64,000 nucleotides of DNA from Henriciella sp. (GTDB lineage: Bacteria > Pseudomonadota > Alphaproteobacteria > Caulobacterales > Hyphomonadaceae), in contig NZ_JAPYPG010000006.1 in the NCBI RefSeq assembly GCF_029937755.1, positions 1-64,000 of the forward strand. The letters run 5' to 3'. The notes beneath the pieces were generated by a model that ran no database searches, was not told the origin of the DNA, and saw nothing but the letters and a program-made list of their open reading frames with translations. The position numbers were made by a program, and so were the translations under genes. Positions 8,853-18,728 of the stretch are shown here, one piece after another; positions within the stretch are counted from its first letter, which is position 1, and each line of letters starts with the position of its first letter.

Positions 8853-9842
8853 TCAGACGGCGGTCCTCGCAAGGTCCCCTATGAGATCACGAAGGTCGGG
8901 TGCCTGACCGGTCGGGTCGTAGCGCATGGCCATACGGTGGCCGAGACAGGGTTCGGCCAGCGCCTCGACATCCTCGAGCGAGGGGGCGAGGCGTCCGCGC
9001 AGGAGAGCGCGCGCCCGGCAGGCCAGCATCAGCGCCTGGCCGGCGCGTGGAGAGGGGCCCCAGTCGACAAAACGTTTGACGCGGTCGTCGGCGGTCTGTT
9101 CCGGCCGGGCTTCGCGCACGGTGGTGAGGATGGCGGCCAGGACTTTCTCACCGACCGGCATCTGGCGCACCAGGTGTTGCAGCTTGATCAGGTCGTCACC
9201 TGTCAGCGCGGCCTCGACCTTTGCGTCGGCATCGCCGGTCGTCTCGATCAGGATTTTCCGTTCGGTGTCGATGTCGGGATAGGAGACGTCGATCTTGAGC
9301 AGGAAGCGGTCGAGCTGGGCTTCCGGCAGCGGGTAGGTGCCTTCCTGTTCGATCGGGTTCTGCGTGGCGAGGACGTGGAATGGCGCAGGCAGGTCGTAGC
9401 GGACGCCGGCCACGGTCACGTGGTGCTCCTGCATGGCCTGCAGCAGCGCGGACTGGGTGCGCGGCGAGGCGCGGTTGATCTCGTCGGCCATCAGGAGCTG
9501 CGTGAAGATCGGGCCCTTGATGAAGCGGAAGCTGCGCTCGCCGCTGGCGCTTTCGTCAAGCACCTCGGAGCCGAGAATATCAGACGGCATAAGGTCTGGC
9601 GTGAACTGGATGCGGGCGGAATTGAGCCCCAGCGCGGTGCCCATCGCATCGACCAGCCGGGTCTTTGCAAGGCCCGGCGCACCGATCAGCAAGGCATGGC
9701 CGCCCGCCAGAATGGCCGAGAGTGCCAGCTCGATTACACGGTCCTGGCCGAAGACCGCCTTGGCGATCTCCTCCTTGACCTTTGCAAGCGTGTCGCCTGC
9801 CGCTTCTGCGTCCTGAACAATGGCCTGATTATCGTCTGCCAT
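8853..9842 (-). CDS. moxR: MoxR-family AAA+ ATPase
   Basis: GGHALLIGAPGLAKTRLVDAMG Walker A, LMADEINRASPRTQSALLQAMQE; start re-set to MADDNQ. Confidence 0.92.
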   Translation of the reverse strand: MADDNQAIVQDAEAAGDTLAKVKEEIAKAVFGQDRVIELALSAILAGGHALLIGAPGLAKTRLVDAMGTALGLNSARIQFTPDLMPSDILGSEVLDESASGERSFRFIKGPIFTQLLMADEINRASPRTQSALLQAMQEHHVTVAGVRYDLPAPFHVLATQNPIEQEGTYPLPEAQLDRFLLKIDVSYPDIDTERKILIETTGDADAKVEAALTGDDLIKLQHLVRQMPVGEKVLAAILTTVREARPEQTADDRVKRFVDWGPSPRAGQALMLACRARALLRGRLAPSLEDVEALAEPCLGHRMAMRYDPTGQAPDLRDLIGDLARTAV

Positions 9843-9894
9843 GAGGTCTCCGTCTTCACTCCCGCCTACAACAGACCTAGGTCTAGGCAAAATC

Positions 9895-10494
9895 ATGGCG
9901 GAGCGCGATGTGAATTCCAAATACGATACTGTAATCAGTCTGGAAGAGCTCCTGAAAGAGATTTCCCCAGACCCGAGCGGACGAAAATTGCCACCGGTCG
10001 AAAAGTGGTCGCCCGAACGGTCGACCGACATCGACATGGAGATCAAGTCCGATGGCAGCTGGTGGCACGAAGGCTCGCGGATCAACCGCAAGAAGCTGGT
10101 GCGGCTGTTCTCGACCATCCTGCGCAGGGACGAGGACGGGTCCACCTGGCTGGTGACCCCTTATGAAAAGGTCGTCGTCCATGTCGAGGACGCGCCTTTT
10201 GTCGCAGTGCGTGTCGACCGCGCCGGAGAGCCAGGGCCTGACCAGTCGCTCGCCTTTTCCACCAGTGTCGGCGATGTGGTTGTCGCCGGTCCGGACAATC
10301 CCATTCGCGTGGAAACCGATCCGGAAACCGGTGAGCCCTCGCCTTATGTCCTCGTGCGCGGACGGCTGGAGGCAAAGCTCGCCCGGCCCGTCTTCTACGA
10401 GCTGGCCGGGATGGCCGTGCCGGATCCGGAGGATGGCGAGACGCTGGGTGTCTGGTCGAAAGGGGTTTTCTTTCCGCTCGGGGCGGCTGAATAG
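9895..10494 (+). CDS. DUF1285 domain-containing protein
   Basis: DIDMEIKSDGSWWHEGSRINRKKLVRLFSTILRRDEDGSTWLVTPYEKVVVHVEDAPFVAV. Confidence 0.85.
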   Translation: MAERDVNSKYDTVISLEELLKEISPDPSGRKLPPVEKWSPERSTDIDMEIKSDGSWWHEGSRINRKKLVRLFSTILRRDEDGSTWLVTPYEKVVVHVEDAPFVAVRVDRAGEPGPDQSLAFSTSVGDVVVAGPDNPIRVETDPETGEPSPYVLVRGRLEAKLARPVFYELAGMAVPDPEDGETLGVWSKGVFFPLGAAE

Positions 10495-10499
10495 ACCTT

Positions 10500-11138
10500 A
10501 TGGCATTTGTCGATCTCGATGACTTCCTGGCTCGCGCCCGCCTGCGCCTCGATCCTGTCGAGGGCCGCGAGCGGCTGCCGGAAGGCGGCGACATCGAGTA
10601 TCTCGACGCAGAGGGCATCACCAATATTCGTCAGGCTGCCGTGCTGGTCGGACTCATCCCGCGTGAAAGCGGCCCGACCGCGCTCCTGACGCACCGCCCG
10701 GATACGATGCCGACCCATGCAGGCCAGGTCGCCTTTCCGGGAGGCAAGGTCGATCCGGCCGATGCGGACGAGATCGAAGCGGCGCTGCGCGAAGCGGAAG
10801 AGGAAGTCGGCGTGGTGCCGGATACCGTGCAGCTGATCGCGCGCGGGGCGCCTTACATTACAGGCACGGCCTTCCGCATCGTGCCGGTCGTCGGCGTGCT
10901 GCCGGCCGACTTCGTGGCCAAGCCCGATCCGACAGAGGTCGCCGATGTCTTCGAGACGCCGCTTTCTTTCCTGATGAGTGCGAAGAATCACCAGAAGCGG
11001 ACAGGGCATTGGCGCGGCCAGACACGACACTATTTTGAGATGCCCTATGAAGGGCACAGGATCTGGGGCGTGACGGCAGGGATCATCCGCGCTTTATATG
11101 AACGGCTCTATGAGCCCGAGGAGGAAACTGAAGCGTGA
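10500..11138 (+). CDS. NUDIX hydrolase, CoA pyrophosphatase-like
   Basis: Nudix box GGKVDPADADEIEAALREAEEEVG. Confidence 0.9.
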   Translation: MAFVDLDDFLARARLRLDPVEGRERLPEGGDIEYLDAEGITNIRQAAVLVGLIPRESGPTALLTHRPDTMPTHAGQVAFPGGKVDPADADEIEAALREAEEEVGVVPDTVQLIARGAPYITGTAFRIVPVVGVLPADFVAKPDPTEVADVFETPLSFLMSAKNHQKRTGHWRGQTRHYFEMPYEGHRIWGVTAGIIRALYERLYEPEEETEA

Positions 11139-11575
11139 CCTACAGGCTGATATTTGAACTGGTCATTTTCCTGTTGCCATTCGCTGCCTTCGGGATCTGG
11201 CGGCTGGCAACGGCCGAAGCGATCGAGGAGGGACGCAAGCCGTGGCCGATCGCGGCGCTGTTCGGCATCGGTGCCGTACTGGCTGTGGCCGCATGGGTCG
11301 TCCTGATCTTCATGGACCGGGGCGGGCGCGAGATGTGTTACGAGCCGCGTCGGCTGGTCGATGGCGAGATGGTCGGTGGCCGCGAGGTGCCTTGTGAAAA
11401 GCTCAAGACCGATCTCGGCAGTCCCGCCAGCCGCGATCCCGGTGGCAAGGCGCATGGCCTTGGTGAGACCGATCCTGCGGGCCCGAACATCCCCGCCGGA
11501 CCGCTGGAAGAGCGGCCGGAAGCAGACCCACCAGCCTCAGATACGCTGCCGAACGACCCTGAATTACCAGAATGA
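11135..11575 (+). CDS. DUF6111-like membrane protein
   Basis: N-terminal hydrophobic segments; GTGA overlap with NUDIX gene. Confidence 0.6.
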   Translation: MTYRLIFELVIFLLPFAAFGIWRLATAEAIEEGRKPWPIAALFGIGAVLAVAAWVVLIFMDRGGREMCYEPRRLVDGEMVGGREVPCEKLKTDLGSPASRDPGGKAHGLGETDPAGPNIPAGPLEERPEADPPASDTLPNDPELPE

Positions 11576-12768
11576 CCTCTCTTTCAGGACAGCACTGGCT
11601 CAACGACCCGAAGACCGTGGCTGTCATCCGCGCGCTTGAACAGGCCCGCCCTGCCAGTGCACGCTTTGTCGGCGGTTGCGTCCGCAATGCGCTGATGGGC
11701 ATGCCCGTCGACGATATCGACATTGCGACACAGCTCTCGCCGGAGGCCGTCATCCGGGCGCTGGAAGCGGCGGGTATCAAGGCCATCCCGACCGGCATCG
11801 AGCACGGAACCATCACAGCGGTGTACCAGGGTCAGCCATTCGAGATCACCACGCTGCGTCGCGACGTGGAGACCGATGGCCGCCGCGCGGTGGTCGCGTT
11901 TACCGAGGACTGGACTGAAGATGCCGCACGCCGCGACTTCCGCCTCAATGCGCTTTACGCCGAGCCTGATGGCACGATCCACGATCCGATTGAGGGGGGG
12001 CTCGAGGATGCCGCGCATGGCCGCGTCGTCTTCATTGGGGATGCCGACCAGCGCCTGAGAGAGGACTATCTCCGCATCCTGCGCTTCTTCCGGTTCAATG
12101 CCTGGTATGGTGCCGGCATCGATGAAGATGGCCTTGCCGCCTGTGCGCGCCAGAAAGACGGGCTGAAACAGATCGCATCGGAACGCATCTGGAAGGAGCT
12201 TCACAAACTGCTGGCCGCGCCCGACCCGACAGAGGCGGTGGCGGCGATGAAGGAAAGCGGTGTTCTTTCCATCCTGCTGCCTGAGGCCGAGACGCTGGAC
12301 GGGCTACACGACCTGCGGGTCAGCGAGGGTCTTTCCGGTGTGCAGCCGGACCCGATGCTTCGCCTGATGGGGCTTATCCATCGCAGCGCGAATTCCGTGG
12401 TTGCCGTCTCGAAACGCCTGCGGCTGTCGAATGCTGAAGCCAACCGGCTGACCATGTGGGCCGCCGACAACCTGCCCGACGTGTCAACGCTGAACGCCCG
12501 CCAGCTGCGTCAGGCGCTCTACTGGCATGGCAAGCAGGCGGTCGTGGACCGGGCGCTGACTTCAGGCCGGAATGTCCGCGACCTGCTGCATGCCACGCGC
12601 GCCTGGAGACGTCCGGAGTTTCCGATTGGTGGCGATGATGCGCTGGCGGCCGGATTGAAAGGCCCTGAGATCGGTCAGACGCTGCGCGCGCTCGAAGAAT
12701 GGTGGATGGCTGAGGACTTCCAGCCAGACAGGGAAGCCCTGCTCGAGCGACTGGGGAAAAAGAGCTGA
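11572..12768 (+). CDS. cca: CCA tRNA nucleotidyltransferase
   Basis: RFVGGCVRNALMGMPVDDIDIATQLSPEAVIRALEAAGIKAIPTGIEHGTITAV. Confidence 0.93.
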   Translation: MTSLSGQHWLNDPKTVAVIRALEQARPASARFVGGCVRNALMGMPVDDIDIATQLSPEAVIRALEAAGIKAIPTGIEHGTITAVYQGQPFEITTLRRDVETDGRRAVVAFTEDWTEDAARRDFRLNALYAEPDGTIHDPIEGGLEDAAHGRVVFIGDADQRLREDYLRILRFFRFNAWYGAGIDEDGLAACARQKDGLKQIASERIWKELHKLLAAPDPTEAVAAMKESGVLSILLPEAETLDGLHDLRVSEGLSGVQPDPMLRLMGLIHRSANSVVAVSKRLRLSNAEANRLTMWAADNLPDVSTLNARQLRQALYWHGKQAVVDRALTSGRNVRDLLHATRAWRRPEFPIGGDDALAAGLKGPEIGQTLRALEEWWMAEDFQPDREALLERLGKKS

Positions 12769-12785
12769 TTGCCCGTTAAAGGCGA

Positions 12786-12809
12786 GCATGTTATAACGCA
12801 TGTTCTAAC
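12786..12809 (+). promoter_or_regulatory. Tandem 12-bp repeat, candidate AbrB-Doc operator
   Basis: GCATGTTATAAC at 12786-12797 followed directly by GCATGTTCTAAC at 12798-12809 (11/12 identical), just upstream of RBS and start at 12825. Confidence 0.6.
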
Positions 12810-12824
12810 GCAAGGAGGCTCGCC

Positions 12825-13118
12825 ATGACGGACCGCAAGACAGACAAGGGCATGAAGGAAGCTGGCGCCGCGCCGCTGACGCCGCCAGTCTCCGCCAGCA
12901 TGAAAGTCCGCAAGATTGGCAATTCGCTGGGCGTGATTCTGCCGCGGGATATCCTCAATGCGCTTGGCGTTGAGGAGGGCGATACGGTGGATGTGGTGCA
13001 GACGCATGATGGCCGGATCGAACTCGCTGTGGTCGACCATGAAGCCGATGATCTCATGTCAATGGCCGAAGAGATCATGGCCGAGAACCGCGCCGTCTTG
13101 CGCGCGCTCGCCAAATGA
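12825..13118 (+). CDS. SpoVT/AbrB (MazE-like) domain antitoxin
   Basis: MKVRKIGNSLGVILPRDILNALGVEEGDTVDVVQTHDGRIEL; ATGA overlap with doc. Confidence 0.85.
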   Translation: MTDRKTDKGMKEAGAAPLTPPVSASMKVRKIGNSLGVILPRDILNALGVEEGDTVDVVQTHDGRIELAVVDHEADDLMSMAEEIMAENRAVLRALAK

Positions 13119-13504
13119 GCCGCGAGCCACGATGGCTCGACAAGACCTTCATCCTGCAGGTTCATGATCGCCAGCTCGCCCTGCATGGCGGGGCAGGCGG
13201 ACTGCGGGATGAGGGCCTGCTCGACAGCGCCCTGGCGCGGGCGCTGAATGCCTACGGCTATGGTGAAACCGATCTCTGCTCGTTGGGCGCACTTTATGGC
13301 GCAGGGATTATCCAGAACCATCCTTTTGTCGATGGCAACAAGCGGACGGGCTATGTCGCCTGTCTCACTTTTATGCGCGCGAACGGGTTGAAGCTGACGG
13401 CGCCCATGGCGGACCGACTCGCCTGGACGCTTATGCTGGCGGCAGGTGAGATCGAAGCTGACGCCTACGCCAGTTGGCTCAGGGAGAATACCGAGCCCGC
13501 CTGA
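13115..13504 (+). CDS. doc: Death-on-curing (Doc) family toxin, Fic fold
   Basis: Fic/Doc motif HPFVDGNKRTGYVACLTFM. Confidence 0.9.
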   Translation: MSREPRWLDKTFILQVHDRQLALHGGAGGLRDEGLLDSALARALNAYGYGETDLCSLGALYGAGIIQNHPFVDGNKRTGYVACLTFMRANGLKLTAPMADRLAWTLMLAAGEIEADAYASWLRENTEPA

Positions 13505-13508
13505 TGCT

Positions 13509-14381
13509 TCAGGGCCACTTCACCACGGGCGGCATGGATGAGAGAATCGAGTTCACATTGCCGCCGGTCTTCAGGCCAAAGGTCGTGCCGCGATCATAGA
13601 GCAGGTTGAACTCGACATAGCGGCCCCGGCGGACAAGCTGTTCCTCGCGCTGTTCGGGCGTCCAGCTCTCGACCATGCGGCGGCGCACCAGCTGCGGATA
13701 GATGTCTGCAAAGGCGCGGCCGACATCCTGCGTGAAGGCGAAGTCCTTGTCCCAGTCACCGGTATTGTGGCGATCATAGAAGATACCGCCTGTGCCGCGG
13801 GGCTCCTCACGGTGGGGCAGGTAGAAATACTCGTCGCACTGCTGCTTCATGCGCGGATAATATTCCGGGTCATGCTTGTCGCAGGCTTCCTTGAAGGCGG
13901 CGTGAAAGTCGGCGGTGTCAGGGAAATCGTCCTGGCGTTGGTAGTCGAGCAGGGGCGTGAGGTCGCCGCCACCGCCGAACCAGCTGTCGGCCGTGACCAG
14001 CATGCGTGTGTTCATGTGCACCGCCGGGATGCGTGGATTGGTGAGGTGGGCGATCAGCGAGATGCCCGAGGCCCAGAACTTGCCGCCCGACTTGTCGGCG
14101 CCGGGGATCTGGGCCCGGAACGCCTCGGAGAAGTCGCCATAGACGCAGGAGACGTGCACGCCGACTTTCTCGAACACCTTGCCCTTCATGATGGCCATGG
14201 TGCCGCCGCCGAGGTCTTCCGATCCGTCGCCGCGTGTCCAGGGGGTTTTCACGAATCGGCCTGGCTCACCGTGGTAGAGTGGCGGCTGGGCTTCGTCTTC
14301 CAGCGCCTCGAACCGGGCGATGATGTCGCCCTGCAAGGATTCGAACCAGTCACGGGCTTTTTGCTTGCGGTCTTCCAACAT
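13509..14381 (-). CDS. hemF: Oxygen-dependent coproporphyrinogen-III oxidase
   Basis: [70 protein letters not shown]. Confidence 0.95.
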   Translation of the reverse strand: MLEDRKQKARDWFESLQGDIIARFEALEDEAQPPLYHGEPGRFVKTPWTRGDGSEDLGGGTMAIMKGKVFEKVGVHVSCVYGDFSEAFRAQIPGADKSGGKFWASGISLIAHLTNPRIPAVHMNTRMLVTADSWFGGGGDLTPLLDYQRQDDFPDTADFHAAFKEACDKHDPEYYPRMKQQCDEYFYLPHREEPRGTGGIFYDRHNTGDWDKDFAFTQDVGRAFADIYPQLVRRRMVESWTPEQREEQLVRRGRYVEFNLLYDRGTTFGLKTGGNVNSILSSMPPVVKWP

Positions 14382-14605
14382 GAGGCAGGTGATGGCCGTT
14401 CTGCAGACGCTGGTAAAGCCTGCGATTGCCGTGGGCGGGCAAAAAGCGCCTACGGACAGTTACCTATGCGACGCGATGCCGCTTGTCGGGCGCTGTATCA
14501 AATGCAGCTTCAACGGCGTCTTGGCGTCGCAGGCCGACATGCGTGGCTTGCATTGCTGGAGCGAGCGCGCTAACCGCAGCCGCAGAAGATTACGGGGAGG
14601 GCACT

Positions 14606-14624
14606 TTGCGGCGTTGCGCCGCAA
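14606..14624. other. Perfect hairpin in the petA leader
   Basis: TTGCGGCG-TTG-CGCCGCAA, about 60 nt upstream of the petA start. Confidence 0.5.
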
Positions 14625-14685
14625 TGATTTCCCGAACCGATAATGTATGCATCTCGGAGCAATCCTTGACCAAAGGACCGGAAGA

Positions 14686-15255
14686 GTGAGCGAAGCCCAA
14701 TCGACCCCCCACGAGACGATCGACGAAGATCGCCGTGATTTCATTCACATCGCGACAGCTGCGACAGCGGCTGCCGGCGCAGGCGCGCTGGCTTATGTCT
14801 TCATCGATCAGATGAATGCCGCCAGCGACACGAAAGCGGCCTCCAGCCTGGATGTCGACATTTCCAAGGTGCCCCTTGGCGGCGAAGTACGCGTGCTGAT
14901 CGGCGGCAAGCCGTTCTTCATTCGGCACCGCACCGAAGCCGAGATCAAGGCGGCCGAGGCTGTCGATGTCAGCAAGCTGCGCGACCCGCAGACCGATGAA
15001 GAGCGCCTCATTCCCATGCAGAATGGTGAGCTGAACCGCGCCATGCTGGTGACATCGGGCACCTGTACGCACCTCGGCTGTGTGCCGGTCGGCCCGTCGC
15101 AGGGCAATACCGGTGACTACGGCGGCTGGTACTGCCCGTGCCACGGCTCGCACTACGATACGTCCGGTCGCATCCGCAAAGGTCCGGCCCCGTCCAACCT
15201 GCCGGTCCCTGACTATCGCTATGTCAGCCCGACGACGATCAACATTTCGCTTTAG
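14686..15255 (+). CDS. petA: Ubiquinol-cytochrome c reductase iron-sulfur (Rieske) subunit
   Basis: TCTHLGC...CPCHGSHYD Rieske motifs; GTG start preferred over listed 14647. Confidence 0.93.
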   Translation: MSEAQSTPHETIDEDRRDFIHIATAATAAAGAGALAYVFIDQMNAASDTKAASSLDVDISKVPLGGEVRVLIGGKPFFIRHRTEAEIKAAEAVDVSKLRDPQTDEERLIPMQNGELNRAMLVTSGTCTHLGCVPVGPSQGNTGDYGGWYCPCHGSHYDTSGRIRKGPAPSNLPVPDYRYVSPTTINISL

Positions 15256-15271
15256 AGAGGACGCCTGAGAG

Positions 15272-16726
15272 ATGAGCGGACACCCCTCTGCCTACGAGCC
15301 GAAGACCGGCTTCACGAAGTGGCTCGATTCACGCCTGCCCGTTGTGCGGCTGGCCTATGACAGCTTTGTCGATTTCCCGACGCCGAAGAACCTGAACTAC
15401 TGGTGGACATTTGGTGGTATTCTGGCCGTCTGCCTGGCGACCCAGATCCTCAGCGGCATCGTGCTGGCCATGCACTACACGCCGACCGTCGATGGCGCTT
15501 TCGCCTCCGTCGAGCGGATCATGCGTGACGTGCCTTATGGCTGGCTCATCCGCTACATCCACGCCAATGGCGCCTCGATGTTCTTCCTGGCCGTCTATAT
15601 CCATATGGCGCGGGGGCTCTACTACGGTTCCTACAAGGCGCCGCGCGAGGTCCTCTGGATTCTTGGCTGCGTGATCTACCTGCTAATGATGGGCACCGCG
15701 TTCCTTGGTTACGTCCTGCCCTGGGGCCAGATGTCCTACCACGGCGCCAACGTGATCACGGGTCTCATCGGCGCCCTGCCGGTCGTTGGTGACAGCATCA
15801 AGGCCTGGCTGATGGGCGGTCCGTCGATCGGGAACCAGACGCTGCAGCGCTTCTTCTCGCTGCACTACCTGCTGCCCTTCATGATCGCCGGCGTTGTGAT
15901 CCTGCACATCTGGGCGCTCCACGTGCCCGGCAATAACAACCCGGCTGGCGTCGAGGCCCGCAAGGACCCCGAAGGCCTCAAGAAGGATACGGTTCCGTTC
16001 CACCCGTACTATACGGTCAAGGACGGCTTCGCGATCGTGGTCTTCCTGATCATCTTCGCAGCCTTCGTGTTCTACATGCCGAACGTTCTCGGCCACGCTG
16101 ACAACTATATCGAGGCGAACCCGCTGGTGACGCCGGCGCACATCGTGCCGGAATGGTATCTCCTGCCGTTCTACGCCATCCTGCGCGCGATCACCTTCGA
16201 TATCGGTCCGATTGATGCGAAGCTGCTCGGTGTGATCTTCATGTTCGGGTCGATCGCCATCCTGTTCGTGCTGCCCTGGCTGGACACGTCGAAGGTGCGT
16301 TCGATGCGCTATCGCCCGGTCGCTCGCCAGTTCTTCTTCGGCTTCATCGCAACGATGCTTCTGCTCGGCTGGTGTGGCGCGTCCAATCCGGACGATCCGA
16401 TCATTCCGATGGGCTCCGACCAGCTCGTGGTCAGCTACACGGATGCTAACGGCAATGAAGCCACCCAGACGTATGAAGAGTACGAAGCGGCTGCGACATT
16501 CCGCGACCAGAAACTGGACGAAGGTGTCGATGCGGCAATCGCTGTCGCGAAGGCTCCGGCCTTCCGGTTCGTGCACCTCGCCCAGATCCTGACGCTCTAT
16601 TACTTCGCCTACTTCCTCGTGATCCTGCCGCTGCTTGGCCTGCGCGAGAAGCCGAAGGACGAGCCGACATCAATTCACAAGGCCGTGCTCGGGAATGACC
16701 GTGCCGCGCCTGCGCCCGCCGAATAA
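15272..16726 (+). CDS. petB: Cytochrome b of the bc1 complex
   Basis: Conserved TM helices, [38 protein letters not shown]. Confidence 0.95.
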   Translation: MSGHPSAYEPKTGFTKWLDSRLPVVRLAYDSFVDFPTPKNLNYWWTFGGILAVCLATQILSGIVLAMHYTPTVDGAFASVERIMRDVPYGWLIRYIHANGASMFFLAVYIHMARGLYYGSYKAPREVLWILGCVIYLLMMGTAFLGYVLPWGQMSYHGANVITGLIGALPVVGDSIKAWLMGGPSIGNQTLQRFFSLHYLLPFMIAGVVILHIWALHVPGNNNPAGVEARKDPEGLKKDTVPFHPYYTVKDGFAIVVFLIIFAAFVFYMPNVLGHADNYIEANPLVTPAHIVPEWYLLPFYAILRAITFDIGPIDAKLLGVIFMFGSIAILFVLPWLDTSKVRSMRYRPVARQFFFGFIATMLLLGWCGASNPDDPIIPMGSDQLVVSYTDANGNEATQTYEEYEAAATFRDQKLDEGVDAAIAVAKAPAFRFVHLAQILTLYYFAYFLVILPLLGLREKPKDEPTSIHKAVLGNDRAAPAPAE

Positions 16727-16731
16727 GAGGT

Positions 16732-17760
16732 ATGGACATGAAATTCCTGCGTTTCATTTCTGCTGGACTAGGCGCGGCGGCGCTGGTTGCCAGTGCACAT
16801 GCCGCCGGTGGCGCCCTGCATCCGCACGAGCCCGAAGGTGGATGGGAGTTCACCGGTCCGCTTGGCGAACTCGACATGGAGAGCGTCCAGCGCGGCTATC
16901 AGGTCTATCGCGAGGTCTGTGCGTCCTGCCACGGGATGCGGTTGATGCATTACCGCAATCTGGGTGAGCCGGGTGGCCCGTTCTACGACCCGGAATATCC
17001 GAATGCGAACGACAATCCGCTGGTGAAGTCCTTTGCCGCCCAGGACGAGATCCTGAGCACCGAGCCAAACGATGTCGGCGATTATGACTATCGGCCGGCC
17101 CGCACCTCGGACCCGTTCAAGTCGCCTTATCCGAACGAGCAGGCGGCCCGCGCGGCCAATGGCGGCGCCTACCCCCCGGATCTCTCAGTGATCACCAAGG
17201 CACGTCCTGGTGGTGCGAGCTATATCTACAGCCTGCTGACCGGCTATCCGGAGGATGCCGTCATCTCCACCCGCACGGTTGAAGTGCCGGCCGAAGACGT
17301 CACCGATAGCGAAGCGTCAGAAGAAGAAGTTGAGGCGGAAGAAGGGGCAGCCGTTGTCGAGGAGACCGAGACGGTTATCGACGTGGGCCATATGGACAAG
17401 CTTTCCCATGGCGATGCCCATTATGAAGGCGAACTGATCCAGCCTCTCGGCCAGTACTACAACCCGTACTTCGCTGGCGACACCACCCCTCAATGGGAGG
17501 GTGATCCGCGCCATGCGCCGCCGGGTGGCTTCCTGGCCATGCCGCCGCAGCTGACGCCGGGCCGCGTCTCCTATATGGACGGCACGGAAGCGACCGTCGA
17601 CCAGATGGCGCGCGATGTTTCCGCCTTCCTGCAATGGGCCGGCGAACCGAAGCAGAAGCAGCGCAAGTCGACCGGTTTTGCTTCAATGATCTATCTCGTG
17701 ATCCTGGCAGTCCTGCTCTGGTTCTCCTTCCACCGCATCTGGCGGAAGGTCGACCACTAG
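16732..17760 (+). CDS. petC: Cytochrome c1
   Basis: CASCHGMR heme motif, GFLAMPPQL Met ligand, C-terminal TM anchor. Confidence 0.94.
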   Translation: MDMKFLRFISAGLGAAALVASAHAAGGALHPHEPEGGWEFTGPLGELDMESVQRGYQVYREVCASCHGMRLMHYRNLGEPGGPFYDPEYPNANDNPLVKSFAAQDEILSTEPNDVGDYDYRPARTSDPFKSPYPNEQAARAANGGAYPPDLSVITKARPGGASYIYSLLTGYPEDAVISTRTVEVPAEDVTDSEASEEEVEAEEGAAVVEETETVIDVGHMDKLSHGDAHYEGELIQPLGQYYNPYFAGDTTPQWEGDPRHAPPGGFLAMPPQLTPGRVSYMDGTEATVDQMARDVSAFLQWAGEPKQKQRKSTGFASMIYLVILAVLLWFSFHRIWRKVDH

Positions 17761-17790
17761 GGCCACAGGGCCTGACAATCGACAGAACCG

Positions 17791-17822
17791 AATTCCCGGG
17801 CGGCCTCAGCTGTCCGGGAATT
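17791..17822. terminator. Candidate terminator between convergent petC and DUF1206 genes
   Basis: AATTCCCGG ... CCGGGAATT perfect 9-bp inverted repeat. Confidence 0.45.
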
Positions 17823-18612
17823 TGTATCTGAGGGACTGGACGGCGGAATAAATGCCGTAAATCCCGATGGCCGCTGCCGAGGCGAGGAACAGCCAGAAAC
17901 CGAAAGGCTGGCCACGCACCCAGCCAAGCGTTGCGGCGAGCCCCTTCACGTCGCTCTGGTCAGCCGATACGCCGCCAAGGAGCAGGAAAAGCCCGACCAG
18001 AATGAACAGCACACCACGCCCGGCAATGCCGAAAGCGATCAGACCGGTCAGCCGTCCGGCCCAGCCGGTGAGGTCGATATTGTGCTTCCATTGACCGGAC
18101 TTTGCCCGCCACATCTGCGCACAGCCAATCCCGGCAAGGACCAGCCCACCCAGGGCCACGAGCCAGCGGCCATAAGGTTGCTCCATCAGCCATCGGGCGG
18201 TCTCTTCGGTCTTGCCACCACTGCTGCCACTCTCGTCATTCGCGCCGCGTGTGACGGCGAAGGCGGCAATGCCGACAAGCAGATAACTGATACCGGACGA
18301 CATCATGCCAAGCCGCGCTAAAACGCCCTTGGCGTCATGACCCTGGTTTTCCGCATCCAGGATTGCCTGCTGGAAGCGCCACAGCGCATAGAGAAACAGC
18401 CCGATTGCCAGGGCGATGAGCAGGATACGTCCACCCTGCTGGTGCTCAATGGTGCGAAAGGCATCCCCGGGGCTGGCGCCGTCATCCGGTCTCGATGAGA
18501 AGGCGCCGTCGGCTAGCAGCCACGCGACGGCGAAGTAGACGAAAGCTCTCGCGCCAAGTCCAATCCGGGCGATTGCTTCGGTGGCCGGCGCGGAAATCGA
18601 GTTGTTGTCCAT
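17806..18612 (-). CDS. DUF1206 domain membrane protein
   Basis: Repeated TM pairs, IARIGLGARAFVYFAVAWLL / GIAGRGVLFILVGLFLL. Confidence 0.85.
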   Translation of the reverse strand: MDNNSISAPATEAIARIGLGARAFVYFAVAWLLADGAFSSRPDDGASPGDAFRTIEHQQGGRILLIALAIGLFLYALWRFQQAILDAENQGHDAKGVLARLGMMSSGISYLLVGIAAFAVTRGANDESGSSGGKTEETARWLMEQPYGRWLVALGGLVLAGIGCAQMWRAKSGQWKHNIDLTGWAGRLTGLIAFGIAGRGVLFILVGLFLLLGGVSADQSDVKGLAATLGWVRGQPFGFWLFLASAAAIGIYGIYSAVQSLRYKFPDS

Positions 18613-18728
18613 ACAGAAGAGACGCCGGAGCTATGGTCCCGGTTCCTGTGCCACCATCACGTTGACTTGATTTCCCCTCTCCAGCCTGCTTCTGCGACGG
18701 GAGAGAAAACAATGGAGTGTGACCAGGC

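Noticed and set aside
8604-10166. 520-aa + strand ORF opposite moxR
   Set aside because: Antisense to a clear MoxR ATPase; no domain-like sequence; typical high-GC shadow ORF.
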